Source of the DNA: Alkaliphilus oremlandii OhILAs
GTDB lineage: Bacteria > Bacillota > Clostridia > Peptostreptococcales > Natronincolaceae
Direction: 5' to 3'
DNA length: 64,000 bases
Assembly (NCBI RefSeq): GCF_000018325.1
Contig: NC_009922.1
Location: 186,001-250,000, forward strand
Below are positions 37,014-45,888 of this stretch, piece by piece. The stretch's first letter is position 1, and every line of letters begins with the position of its first letter. The position numbers and the translations under genes are program-made. The notes beneath the pieces were generated by a model that ran no database searches, was not told the origin of the DNA, and saw only the letters and a program-made list of their open reading frames with translations.

Positions 37014-37736
37014 ATGAAAAAGGCATTAAAGGCAGCATTTCCATTCACAGTACCTGTCATGCTGGGCTACATTTCCGTAGGAATCGCATTTGGGCTATTG
37101 GCAGAGAAATCGGGATTGAACTTTTTTTGGGCTCTTTTAATGAGCTTAGCCATATATGCAGGCTCCATGCAGTTCATCGCAATTAATTTAATTGTCAGTG
37201 GTATGGGGCTGGTGGAAATTGGACTCATGACTTTGTTTGTAAACATTCGACATCTTTTTTATGGACTATCCTTTATCGATCGTTTTAAAACCATGGGCCG
37301 AAAGAAATTATATATGATTTTTTCCTTGAGTGATGAAACATATTCACTGCTATGTGCAGCGGAGGCGCCGGAAGGAATTAATAGCGATCAATTTCTTTTT
37401 TCAATTTCTTTGTTGAATCAAATTTATTGGCTCATAGGAACATTACTGGGTTCTATGGCTGGCAATTTAATAAAGTTTAATACGGCAGGGATTGATTTTG
37501 CAATGACGGCCCTCTTCGTCGTAATCTTTATTGAGCAATGGAAATCTTTTAAAACCCACATTCCAGCATTCATAGGGATTGTAGCAACCATAGTATCTCT
37601 TGTAATTTTTGGACCAGATAATTTAATTGTGCCTTCCATGGGCTTTATACTCGTTGCCTTAGCTATGTTTAAAAAACGTATAGAAGCAGAGGATAGCCAA
37701 AGCAGTAAAGGAGATGTTATCAACAATGAATCTTAA
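37014..37736 (+). CDS. azlC: AzlC-family branched-chain amino-acid exporter subunit
   Basis: The product is 240 residues with five to six membrane helices and the AzlC motifs GYISVGIAFGLLAEKSGL, YAGSMQFIAINL, NIRHLFYGLSF and LSDETYSL. With AzlD it forms an exporter of branched-chain amino acids or analogues. A GGGGAGG site precedes the ATG. The last bases overlap azlD. Confidence 0.94.
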   Translation: MKKALKAAFPFTVPVMLGYISVGIAFGLLAEKSGLNFFWALLMSLAIYAGSMQFIAINLIVSGMGLVEIGLMTLFVNIRHLFYGLSFIDRFKTMGRKKLYMIFSLSDETYSLLCAAEAPEGINSDQFLFSISLLNQIYWLIGTLLGSMAGNLIKFNTAGIDFAMTALFVVIFIEQWKSFKTHIPAFIGIVATIVSLVIFGPDNLIVPSMGFILVALAMFKKRIEAEDSQSSKGDVINNES

Positions 37737-38061
37737 CAATCATTATATTTTATCCGCTATATTCGTTTCAGCAGTGATCACTTTTATGATTAGGGTCATA
37801 CCATTTATTTTATTCGGCAAAGGAAAAACGACACCGTTATATGTAACCTACATTGGTAAATATCTACCGCCAGCAATTATGTCCATGCTGATCGTATACT
37901 GTCTGCGAAATGTACAGTTCTCCACAGCACCCTTTGGAATTCCAGAAGCCATTGGTATTATTGCAGTAGCTGCCTTGCATTTGTGGAAAAGAAATAACCT
38001 AATCAGCATCCTCGGTGGAACTTTAGTATATATGGTGAGCATCCAATTTATATTTGCATAA
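37726..38061 (+). CDS. azlD: AzlD-family membrane protein
   Basis: The product is about 111 residues with four membrane helices and the AzlD phrase ITFMIRVIPFILFGK near the N-terminus, then YIGKYLPPAIMSMLIVYCL. It starts inside the end of azlC (ATG 37726, about 12 bases after AAAGGAG). It is the small partner of AzlC. Confidence 0.93.
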   Translation: MNLNNHYILSAIFVSAVITFMIRVIPFILFGKGKTTPLYVTYIGKYLPPAIMSMLIVYCLRNVQFSTAPFGIPEAIGIIAVAALHLWKRNNLISILGGTLVYMVSIQFIFA

Positions 38062-38175
38062 GTGTTGGGTGCAATCCTGCTGATTTCATGTATTTAGGGC
38101 AAAAATTGAGAATTAAAATTTGCATAAAAAATATCCCCCTAGCAATAATAAGATAAAAGGATAGGAGGAGCTGCT

Positions 38176-38319
38176 ATGGAAGATAAAAATAAGCTAAATG
38201 AGCTAGGCGAAATGCCCTTAGCCAATGTGAGCAATCAAGAATTAAAGCAAATAAAAGAGCTGGAGCAATCATTCGGAGATAAATACTATCTCATTGCTTT
38301 AGATAAAGATCATAAATAG
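38176..38319 (+). CDS. Small acidic protein (47 aa), hypothetical
   Basis: The ATG is preceded by ATAGGAGGAGC, a strong ribosome binding site. The product has 47 residues, is helical and highly charged (NKLNELGEMPLAN, IKELEQSFGDKYYLIALDKD), and has no membrane segment. A terminator hairpin follows at once, so this looks like a genuine small gene. The family is not recognised. Confidence 0.65.
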   Translation: MEDKNKLNELGEMPLANVSNQELKQIKELEQSFGDKYYLIALDKDHK

Positions 38320-38339
38320 AATATCGGATCAATAGTAAG

Positions 38340-38371
38340 ATGGAGTTAATCAAATATAAGATTAACTCCAT
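38340..38371 (+). terminator. Terminator after the 47-aa gene
   Basis: ATGGAGTTAATC / GATTAACTCCAT with an eight-base loop is followed by TTTTTATA. Confidence 0.85.
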
Positions 38372-38486
38372 TTTTATATTTAAAGGGAGCTTTCAATCGG
38401 TTGCTTAAAAGACCTATGAAATACTGGATGTAAATATAAGATTCTATATAGAGCCTTTGTTATTTATATACAATGACTGCTTACGA

Positions 38487-38516
38487 TTTACATCTATATA
38501 GGGTTTATGTTATAAT
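38487..38516 (+). promoter_or_regulatory. Sigma-A-type promoter of the first SLH gene
   Basis: TTTACA (38487-38492), an 18-base spacer and a perfect TATAAT (38511-38516) lie about 45 bases upstream of the SLH-protein ATG. The rest of 38372-38486 shows nothing recognisable. Confidence 0.5.
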
Positions 38517-38560
38517 GTTGACAAATAATTAGTTTTAATAATATTTGGGAGGTTTTACAT

Positions 38561-39601
38561 ATGAATAATAGGAATAAGTTAGTTTTAGTTATTTCAATTC
38601 TCTTAGTGTTTACTATGCTGGGTACAGTAGGTGCCTTTGCAGAAAACTTTACTGAGCTTACTGGAGTAAAGCTTATTGAAGATGGTAAGGTTTCAAGTGA
38701 AGTATTATCAGGAAGTACAGATATCCCTTTAGACGCTACTTTCAAGCTTAATTTTTCAAATGGAATATATAGAGTTTTCAATGAAAATGAAAATAAAATA
38801 GAACTTTATAATGTAGACAATAACAATGAGAAGATCGATATTGAGCTGCAAATTGTTAAGTCAGATGCATATGGAGACTTGGTGAATAAAGAGGATAATA
38901 AACAAAACAAAGACGATAAAAACCAAGGCAATAAAAATAAAGGGAATAAAGAAGACAAAAACAAAGAGGGACAAAACTTAGAGGCTGAAGGCTTAGAAAA
39001 AAGCCAAAGCATAGCGTTGAGGCCTGTAGAAGCATTACAAGAAGGTACAAAGTACCAAATTGTTGTACATAAGGACTTTAAAGCGAATAATGGCGCCACA
39101 TTAAAGGAGGACATTCATATAGGGTTTACAACCATGTCTTTAGATAAAGTGGTTGAAGTACCATTTATAGATATAGCAGATAGCAGTGAAAAAGAAGCGA
39201 TTGAATCTATGTTCAAAAGAGGATATATCCATGGGAAGAGTGAAACTCATTTTGCGCCTAACGAGAATATAACAAGAGCTGAAATAGCTACGATAATGTG
39301 CAGAATTTTAGAGCTAAATGAGAAAGAAGATATATCTGAGTATAAAGATATAAAGGCGGATGAGTGGTACAGTGAATATATAGCAAAAGCTCTGAAGGCA
39401 GAAATAATTGAAGCCAAAGATAACATGGTAAGACCGAATGATAATATTACTAAAGAAGAATTTAAGGCAATTGCGTATAATGGCTATAAGCATATGGGAA
39501 AGGACATAGACAATACGCTAGATTTTGAAACTAAAGAAAATGTAACGAGAGCAGAAGCTACTGCTATATTAAATAATCTAGTAAATACGATAAAAAAATA
39601 A
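38561..39601 (+). CDS. Secreted S-layer-homology (SLH) protein with Ig-like domain
   Basis: The product is 346 residues. The signal peptide ends near AFAEN (about residue 27). An N-terminal Big_5/SbsA-like Ig domain (STDIPLDATFKLNFS ... TKYQIVVHKDFKANNGATL) is interrupted by a Lys/Asn/Asp-rich low-complexity insert (about residues 108-140). The C-terminal half carries SLH repeats (VPFIDIADSSEKEAIESMFKR; HGKSETHFAPNENITRAEIA), which bind pyruvylated secondary cell-wall polymers. It is the first of two similar proteins in front of an ABC importer, possibly a surface component of that uptake system. Confidence 0.87.
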   Translation: MNNRNKLVLVISILLVFTMLGTVGAFAENFTELTGVKLIEDGKVSSEVLSGSTDIPLDATFKLNFSNGIYRVFNENENKIELYNVDNNNEKIDIELQIVKSDAYGDLVNKEDNKQNKDDKNQGNKNKGNKEDKNKEGQNLEAEGLEKSQSIALRPVEALQEGTKYQIVVHKDFKANNGATLKEDIHIGFTTMSLDKVVEVPFIDIADSSEKEAIESMFKRGYIHGKSETHFAPNENITRAEIATIMCRILELNEKEDISEYKDIKADEWYSEYIAKALKAEIIEAKDNMVRPNDNITKEEFKAIAYNGYKHMGKDIDNTLDFETKENVTRAEATAILNNLVNTIKK

Positions 39602-39626
39602 TGGACTTTTAAGTCCATTATTTTTT
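39600..39626 (+). terminator. Short hairpin between the two SLH genes
   Basis: AATGGACTT / AAGTCCATT with a two-base loop is followed by ATTTTTT. It may act as a partial terminator and lower downstream expression. Confidence 0.65.
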
Positions 39627-39647
39627 AAGAAGAAGGGTGTTCGCTAT

Positions 39648-40670
39648 ATGAATAAAGTTTTAAAAAATAACAACGTAGGAATATTATTTTTATTAGTATT
39701 AAGTATGTGTTTGAGTCCTGTTAGTGTGATGGCCTCTGGAGCAGGAGATGGATCAGGTGGAGGGCATAATGAGCCTTTGACGATGGAATCTTCTAGTATA
39801 AAAGATGGCGAAGAAAATATAGCATTACAGCCAGAAATAAAGTTAGTTTTCAGTAAAAATGTTGTTAATATAAAGGTTAAAGATCATAACAGGAAAAGTA
39901 TTTCTTTAGTTACATCTCAGGGAGATATTGTACCAGTTGAAGTTATTATGGAAGATGATCAAATTAGACCGGATAAACGTAGAGAAGTAGTCATTAAACC
40001 AAAGAAACGTTTAAATACAAATACTAAATATGTGCTTAATATTAACACGAGTTTTAAATCTAAAAGTGAAATCAGTTTAAAGGAGCCTCTTAAGATTAGT
40101 TTTACGACGATTAAAAAAGATGAAACTGATCAAAGCTTCGTGGATATTAAGGATCACTGGGCAAGGTCGCATATTGAGTCTGTTGCAAATCTAAATATAA
40201 TGAATGGCACAAGGAAGGGCTATTTTTCACCGAATAAAAATATAACGAGAGCAGAGCTATCTGCTATTTTAAGTAGAACCCTCAATTTGACTGAAACTAC
40301 GGATCTGAATCATTATAAAGATTTTGATAGTAAAGCTTGGTATGCTTCAGATATGGAAAAAGCTATAAAAGCAGGGATTCTTAAGGTCGAAGGTGGAAAG
40401 GTGTCTCCAAATGCTTTTGTTACTAGAGAAGAAATGGCGATTGCTTTCACTAATGCTTGTAAGTATAAAGGAGTGAAGCTGAGTACATCCTCCAGTATTT
40501 TATTTAAGGATGGTAAGTCCATTCATCCAAATGCGATGGATGCTGTGAATGCAATGTATCATCTTAAAGTTATGCAAGGAAGAGAAGATAGTAAATTTGC
40601 CCCAAAAGATAAAATTACGAGAGCAGAAACAGCGACGATGTTAATAAGGCTATATAACATTTTAAAGTAA
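39648..40670 (+). CDS. Second secreted SLH protein with Ig-like domain
   Basis: The product is 340 residues. The signal peptide ends near VMASG, then comes a Gly/Ser-rich stretch and one Ig-like domain (GEENIALQPEIKLVFSKNV ... NTKYVLNINTSFKSK). Three SLH repeats make up the C-terminal 200 residues (FVDIKDHWARSHIESVANL; YKDFDSKAWYASDMEKAIK; and a last one ending DKITRAETATMLIRLYN). It is a paralogue of the preceding gene and 27 bases upstream of the FecCD permease gene, so it is very likely cotranscribed with the transporter. Confidence 0.88.
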   Translation: MNKVLKNNNVGILFLLVLSMCLSPVSVMASGAGDGSGGGHNEPLTMESSSIKDGEENIALQPEIKLVFSKNVVNIKVKDHNRKSISLVTSQGDIVPVEVIMEDDQIRPDKRREVVIKPKKRLNTNTKYVLNINTSFKSKSEISLKEPLKISFTTIKKDETDQSFVDIKDHWARSHIESVANLNIMNGTRKGYFSPNKNITRAELSAILSRTLNLTETTDLNHYKDFDSKAWYASDMEKAIKAGILKVEGGKVSPNAFVTREEMAIAFTNACKYKGVKLSTSSSILFKDGKSIHPNAMDAVNAMYHLKVMQGREDSKFAPKDKITRAETATMLIRLYNILK

Positions 40671-40697
40671 AATTTATTTGATGAAAGGTAGCATTGT

Positions 40698-41705
40698 ATG
40701 AAAAGGAAAAAGACTTATTTTTTATTATTAATATCTCCAATATTTATTGTGTTTTTTTCATTATTTGTTGGTAATTATAGTCTAAGCTTAACGGAGGTCA
40801 TTCGTATTTTAGTCAGTAAATTAAGTTTTGCTCCATATGACCCTGGGAATAAGGCTTTATACATTGTTTGGAATATTAGAATGCCAAGAATTATATTAGG
40901 AATGCTAGTAGGCGCATCCTTAGCTGTTAGTGGTGTAGCATTTCAAAGCTTATTTAAAAATCCATTGGTAAGCTCTAGTATTTTAGGAGTTACGTCTGGC
41001 GCTGGTTTTGGTGCAGCACTGTCGATCTTAATATTTAGTAGTAAAAATTATACATATCTATTCGCTTTTGGATTTGGGGTTTTAGCTGTTTTTCTCAGTT
41101 ACTGGATCGGAAAGATATATTCATCAGATTCTACTGTAATGCTAGTTTTAGGAGGCGTAATTGTCTCCTCTGTTTTTTCTTCTCTTATTTCTTTAGCAAA
41201 ATACATGGCAGATCCATATAATCAGCTACCAACGATCGTATATTGGCTTATGGGCAGCCTATCATCAGCATCCTATAAAGATATGTACTTAGGAGGCATC
41301 CCTATGATCATAGGGACTACGGGACTGATAGCCAGTAGATGGCGTTTAAATGTTTTATCTATGGGGGATAGAGAAGCTCAAACCTTAGGTATCAATGTAA
41401 ACTTAAACAAAGCTTTTGTTATATCCTGTGCGACCCTAGCCACAGCAGGAGCTGTTTCTGTTAGTGGAAATATTGGATGGGTGGGCTTAATCATACCTCA
41501 TATTGGAAGAATGATGTTTAGTAACGACAATAAGTATCTTATTCCTATTTCCATATCCTTAGGAGCATCTTATTTGGTATTAGTCGATAATTTGGCAAGA
41601 ACCATAGGCGGAGCAGAAATCCCTTTAGGTATCCTAACATCTTTATTGGGAGGCCCTTTCTTTGTATACCTTCTGAAAAGAACGAAAGGAAGGGGATGGG
41701 CGTAA
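40698..41705 (+). CDS. FecCD/BtuC-family ABC transporter permease
   Basis: The product is 335 residues with about ten membrane helices and FecCD hallmarks: NIRMPRIILGMLVGASLAVSG, FQSLFKNPLVSSSILGVTSGAG, GNIGWVGLIIPHIGRM and IPLGILTSLLGGPFFVYLL. The family imports iron chelates, cobalamin or oxyanions such as molybdate (MolB). The stop codon overlaps the ATPase start (TAATG). It is closely similar to the permease at 62000. Confidence 0.95.
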   Translation: MKRKKTYFLLLISPIFIVFFSLFVGNYSLSLTEVIRILVSKLSFAPYDPGNKALYIVWNIRMPRIILGMLVGASLAVSGVAFQSLFKNPLVSSSILGVTSGAGFGAALSILIFSSKNYTYLFAFGFGVLAVFLSYWIGKIYSSDSTVMLVLGGVIVSSVFSSLISLAKYMADPYNQLPTIVYWLMGSLSSASYKDMYLGGIPMIIGTTGLIASRWRLNVLSMGDREAQTLGINVNLNKAFVISCATLATAGAVSVSGNIGWVGLIIPHIGRMMFSNDNKYLIPISISLGASYLVLVDNLARTIGGAEIPLGILTSLLGGPFFVYLLKRTKGRGWA

Positions 41706-42511
41706 TGGAGTTAATAAAAGTTAAGAATGCAAGCTTTCATTATGAAAAAACTGAAGTATTTAACGATTTAAGCTTAAAGCTAAATGCTGGACAGGTTCTA
41801 TGCCTTATTGGATCCAATGGGTGTGGGAAGACAACATTACTGGATTGTATTCTAGGAATAAAAAAACTAAGAAAAGGTGAAATCCTTATTAATGGCGTCA
41901 ATATATCTAAACTAAAAGCAAGTCAACGAGCTAGGGAAATATGCTATGTTCCACAGTTTCATAGAGGAACCTTTCCTTATAAAGTTTTAGAAATAGTAGT
42001 GATGGGACGAGCAGTGTACACCGGTTTTTTTCATATGCCTTCACAGAAAGATATCTGTATTGCTATGGAGGCTTTAGAAATGGTAGGTATGGATCAATAT
42101 AAAGACAAACCATATACAGAGTTAAGTGGCGGAGAGGTACAGCTGGTAATGATAGCAAGAGCAATGGCGCAAAACGCTTCTATTATTATTATGGATGAGC
42201 CAACATCTCATTTAGATATGAGACATGAATTAATCGTTCTTGAAAATATCGTCAAATTAGTTAAAGATAAAGGAAAAGCTGTAATAATAGCTACACATGC
42301 ACCAAACCATGCTTTTCATTTTGAAAATCATAATATAGCGACATCCGTTGCCTTGATGAGAGACGGTGGGTTTATTGACTATGGAAAACCGAAAGATGTG
42401 GTGAATGAAGTAAATTTAGACAAGTTATATAAAGTAAAGACTAAAATCGTAGATGTAGAGGTAGACAATTGTTATACGATGAAACAAATTTTACCTCTTA
42501 AAAGCAGTTGA
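41705..42511 (+). CDS. FecE/BtuD/MolC-type ABC transporter ATPase
   Basis: The product is 268 residues with Walker A IGSNGCGKTT, signature ELSGGEVQLVMIARAMAQ and Walker B IIIMDEPTSHLD. The start is the ATG overlapping the permease stop (41705); an ATG nine bases upstream is too close to the ribosome binding site. It drives the importer with the neighbouring permease and binding protein. Confidence 0.95.
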   Translation: MELIKVKNASFHYEKTEVFNDLSLKLNAGQVLCLIGSNGCGKTTLLDCILGIKKLRKGEILINGVNISKLKASQRAREICYVPQFHRGTFPYKVLEIVVMGRAVYTGFFHMPSQKDICIAMEALEMVGMDQYKDKPYTELSGGEVQLVMIARAMAQNASIIIMDEPTSHLDMRHELIVLENIVKLVKDKGKAVIIATHAPNHAFHFENHNIATSVALMRDGGFIDYGKPKDVVNEVNLDKLYKVKTKIVDVEVDNCYTMKQILPLKSS

Positions 42512-42537
42512 TATTCTATTATAGGAGATTAAATTTA

Positions 42538-43623
42538 ATGAAACGAATAAAGCTTTTAAATTTTATTGTTGTTTTAATAATAACCACTTTACTAACTACA
42601 GCCTGTGTAGGAGTCAAGAGATCGAATACGATGGTATGGGACAATCATATAGTGGTTGTTGATAGCATCGGGCGAAGTGTAGAAATTAATGGTAAAGTAA
42701 AAAAGGTAGCAGTCTTTTATCCATTGGCTGGTCATGGGCTTACGATGCTTGATAGGGATATAGAGATTGTGGCTGTGTCTCAAGGATTAAAGAGGGATGT
42801 TTTATTAGAGGAGCTGAACCCTAGCTTAACCAATGCAGTAATTGCCGGTTCTGGAAAAGAGGTAAATATTGAAACCCTTATGGCACAAAATCCTGATTTA
42901 ATTATTGTTACAAAAAATATGGTATCCAATGAAGGGGAGAAGCAAAAACTTGATCATAGCAATATACCGTATTTGGTAATTGACTACAGTAATATTCGTG
43001 AGCAACAAGATGTTATTGCAATGCTAGGAAAAGCCATAGGAAAAGAAGAACGGGCGAAAGCGTATAATGAGTTTTATAAAGATACAGTAAGCTTGGTTAA
43101 AAAAAGCGTTGAAAATATGCCAGAGCCTGAAAGAGTGCGCGTATTTCATTCCATAAGTGAAGCCACTAGAACAGAAATTAAAGGGACAATCAGCTCGGAC
43201 TGGATAAATACTGCAGGGTTAATGAATGTTATAGAAGATGAGAAGCTCAATATTTTCGAGAACTCAAAATATTTTGCTAGTCTAGAACAAATATATTTGT
43301 GGGATCCAGACGCATTCCTTGTTAATGATATAGAAACGGCCAAATATATAATGGGTGATGACAAGTGGGCAGGACTAAGTGCTGTTAAGAACCAAAAAGT
43401 ATATCCACTACCAACTGGTATATCTAGATGGGGACATGTTAGTTCATTGGAAATACCACTGGTACTTTTATGGACAGGAAAAATCTTTTATCCAGATAAG
43501 TTTAGTCATATTGATTTAAACCAGCAGATCAAGGATTATTATAAGAATTTTTTCGACTATGAAGTTTCAGATAAGCAAGTAGAGAGCATATTAAAAGCGG
43601 AAGGTATGCGGCTAAAAAAATAG
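42538..43623 (+). CDS. FecB/TroA-fold substrate-binding lipoprotein
   Basis: The product is about 361 residues with a lipobox (LLTTAC, Cys20). The helical-backbone binding fold is indicated by DSIGRSVEINGKVKKVAVFY at the start and by NPDLIIVTKNM, WINTAGLMNVI, KNQKVYPLPTG, and the tail SLEIPLVLLWTGKIFYPDKF. The last phrases resemble binding proteins of the MolA/iron-chelate group. The cargo is unknown. ATG 42538 follows AGGAG; the longer frame has no ribosome binding site. Confidence 0.9.
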   Translation: MKRIKLLNFIVVLIITTLLTTACVGVKRSNTMVWDNHIVVVDSIGRSVEINGKVKKVAVFYPLAGHGLTMLDRDIEIVAVSQGLKRDVLLEELNPSLTNAVIAGSGKEVNIETLMAQNPDLIIVTKNMVSNEGEKQKLDHSNIPYLVIDYSNIREQQDVIAMLGKAIGKEERAKAYNEFYKDTVSLVKKSVENMPEPERVRVFHSISEATRTEIKGTISSDWINTAGLMNVIEDEKLNIFENSKYFASLEQIYLWDPDAFLVNDIETAKYIMGDDKWAGLSAVKNQKVYPLPTGISRWGHVSSLEIPLVLLWTGKIFYPDKFSHIDLNQQIKDYYKNFFDYEVSDKQVESILKAEGMRLKK

Positions 43624-43636
43624 GAGGAACAAAACT

Positions 43637-44386
43637 ATGAAATTACTAATTTGTATAGATGATACGGATAGCTTAGATAAATCCATAAGCACTGGAAGAA
43701 TAGCAGAAATAATTATTGACGAAATTGAGAAAGAGCATTTAGGCAAATGTGAAGCCGTTACAAGACACCAACTGCTCCGACATGAGGACATACCCTTTAC
43801 CTCCCATAATAGTTCCATGTGCTTTAGGGCGTCTATAGATGGGTGTAATTATGAAAAGGTTGTAAAAAAGACCATACAGCTTCTTTATCAATATCAGGCA
43901 GCAGGTTCAGATCCTGGACTATGCGTTGTTAAGGAAGAGGAATTAGACAATCCAGAATTATTAATATCCTATGGATATAGTGCTCAGGAAAAAATACTGA
44001 CGAAAGAAGAAGCCTATTCCTTAGCAACAAAGCTGAAGATCCATCTTACAGAGCATGGTGGAACAGGACTTGGCGTCATTGGGGCATTAGCAGGTGCGGG
44101 TCTTAGGCTGAGTGGAGAAGATGGAGAGTTTAAAGGAACTGTAAAATTAGGGAAAGAAGGGACACTGGTGTCGATTCGAGACTTAGAGGAGTACCCTTTT
44201 ATAGACGAAGTAAGAATGCTTAATGGAGATCCCATGGATCGGGGAAAACCAGTAATATTAGGTGCGAAATATAAGACCATCTTACGAAATGGCAAAGCCA
44301 TATTCTTAATAGATGATGCGCCAGAGCAAGGGGAAAATTATTATAGAAGCTGTACTAAAAAAGAGATCAGAAGCTATGGCAGGTAA
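43637..44386 (+). CDS. TiaS-N-domain-like protein (DDTDS motif)
   Basis: The product is 249 residues. It opens with LLICIDDTDSLDKSISTG, matching the start of archaeal TiaS (tRNA-Ile2 agmatinylcytidine synthetase), and has GGTGLGVIGALAGAGLRLSGEDG in the middle. The OB-fold and zinc-ribbon halves of TiaS are absent, so this is a stand-alone N-terminal-domain homologue. It is coded between a metal/oxyanion ABC importer and two flavoproteins, which argues against tRNA modification and for an ATP-using or ligand-binding role in that pathway (inference). It is 13 bases behind the binding-protein gene. Confidence 0.7.
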   Translation: MKLLICIDDTDSLDKSISTGRIAEIIIDEIEKEHLGKCEAVTRHQLLRHEDIPFTSHNSSMCFRASIDGCNYEKVVKKTIQLLYQYQAAGSDPGLCVVKEEELDNPELLISYGYSAQEKILTKEEAYSLATKLKIHLTEHGGTGLGVIGALAGAGLRLSGEDGEFKGTVKLGKEGTLVSIRDLEEYPFIDEVRMLNGDPMDRGKPVILGAKYKTILRNGKAIFLIDDAPEQGENYYRSCTKKEIRSYGR

Positions 44387-44409
44387 AGGTAAATGAGGGG
44401 GGAGCTACT

Positions 44410-45870
44410 ATGTATGATATAGCTATTATAGGAGCTGGCGCAGTAGGTGGGTTTGTAGCTAGGGAGCTTTCAAGATATAACTTAAAAATAGTGATCTTTG
44501 AAAAGGAAGTAGATGTGGCAGGTGGCGTAACTAAAGCAAATACAGCCATAATACATAGCGGATATAGCCCAAAACCGGGAACCATTAAAGCGAAGCTAAA
44601 TAGAGAGGCCATAGAAATATTCCCGCAGGTTTGTAAAGAACTAGATATTTCATACAAAAAAACAGGGTCTTTGCTCATTGCTTTTAATGAAGAAAGTATG
44701 GAGGCAGTTCACAAAAAATATACAAGAGGTATTAAAAATGGAGTTAAATCTTTAAAAATACTTACCAAAGAAGAGATTTTAGCAATAGAGCCTAATATGA
44801 ATAAAAATGTTTATGGCGCTTTGTATTCACAGGATACTGGTATTGTAAACAACTGGGATATGGCAATTGCCCCTTGTGAAAATGCAGTTGACAATGGGGT
44901 TGCATTGAGAACAAGGGAAAAGGTTTATAGAATAAATAAAAGCGAAGATACTTTTTATATTGACACAGAAAAAGATCAGTATCAATCCAAAGTTGTAATA
45001 AATTGTGCAGGGCTTTTTTCAGATGAGATCAATCAGATGGTTGGTAAAAAATCTTTTAAAATTGAACCTAAAAAAGGACAGTATTTTATATTAGATAAAA
45101 ATCAAGGCAGTATGGTAAACCATGTTATTTTTCTTGCAAAGTCAGAAAATGATAAAAATACAAAGGGAATGATCATCGCACCTACGATAAATGGCAATAT
45201 AATAATAGGACCATCCAGTCAAAATCCATGCAATAAGGAAGATATGAGTACAACCGTGTTTGGACTGAATAAGGTTAAAAGCTTGGCGAAAGATGTTATA
45301 CCGAACCTAGACTTTTCCAAAACAATTAAAACATTTGCTGGTCTAAGACCTAAGGTTGATTTTGCCGAAGATGAGGAAAATGATTTTATTATAGAAGAAG
45401 ATCAGCATGTCGGTGGATTGATTAATGTAGCTGGTATTAAGTCCCCGGGTCTAACCTGTGCACCCAGCATTGCATTGATGGTTAAAGATATTGTAGAGAA
45501 TATTTTAGGGAAGCTGCAGCCTAAGGATGATTTTAATCCATATAGAAAAAAGGTAATAAGGTTCAATGAATTAGATGAAGAGGAAAGAAATAAAAGGATA
45601 AAAGAGAATCCGTTGTACGGAAAAATAGTTTGTAAATGTGAAAATATAAGTGAAGGAGAAATCATTGATGCCATAAGACGAAACCCAAGCCCAACAACGA
45701 TTAAGGGTTTGAAATTCCGTACAATGGTCGGTATGGGTAGGTGTCAAGGTGGATTTTGCATGTGTAGCTTGATAGAAATTCTATCGAGAGAGTCAAATAA
45801 AAAGAGGCTCCGTTGGGATGGAGATAAGAATTCGTTAGGAGATAAATCCATGGAGAAAATGGATGGATAA
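44410..45870 (+). CDS. GlpA-like FAD oxidoreductase with BFD-type [2Fe-2S] domain
   Basis: The product is 486 residues. It has a DAO/GlpA fold: IIGAGAVGGFVARELSRYN near the start, GGVTKANTAIIHSGYSPKPG, and INVAGIKSPGLTCAPSIA. The C-terminal domain has the BFD-like cluster CKCENISEGEIIDAI ... GRCQGGFCMC, four cysteines for a [2Fe-2S] centre. In anaerobes such proteins occur with a second flavoprotein and a DUF1667 protein as a three-part glycerol-3-phosphate- or hydroxyacid-dehydrogenase-like complex, and exactly these partners follow. Confidence 0.9.
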   Translation: MYDIAIIGAGAVGGFVARELSRYNLKIVIFEKEVDVAGGVTKANTAIIHSGYSPKPGTIKAKLNREAIEIFPQVCKELDISYKKTGSLLIAFNEESMEAVHKKYTRGIKNGVKSLKILTKEEILAIEPNMNKNVYGALYSQDTGIVNNWDMAIAPCENAVDNGVALRTREKVYRINKSEDTFYIDTEKDQYQSKVVINCAGLFSDEINQMVGKKSFKIEPKKGQYFILDKNQGSMVNHVIFLAKSENDKNTKGMIIAPTINGNIIIGPSSQNPCNKEDMSTTVFGLNKVKSLAKDVIPNLDFSKTIKTFAGLRPKVDFAEDEENDFIIEEDQHVGGLINVAGIKSPGLTCAPSIALMVKDIVENILGKLQPKDDFNPYRKKVIRFNELDEEERNKRIKENPLYGKIVCKCENISEGEIIDAIRRNPSPTTIKGLKFRTMVGMGRCQGGFCMCSLIEILSRESNKKRLRWDGDKNSLGDKSMEKMDG

Positions 45871-45888
45871 GACTTGGAGTGGTTTAAA

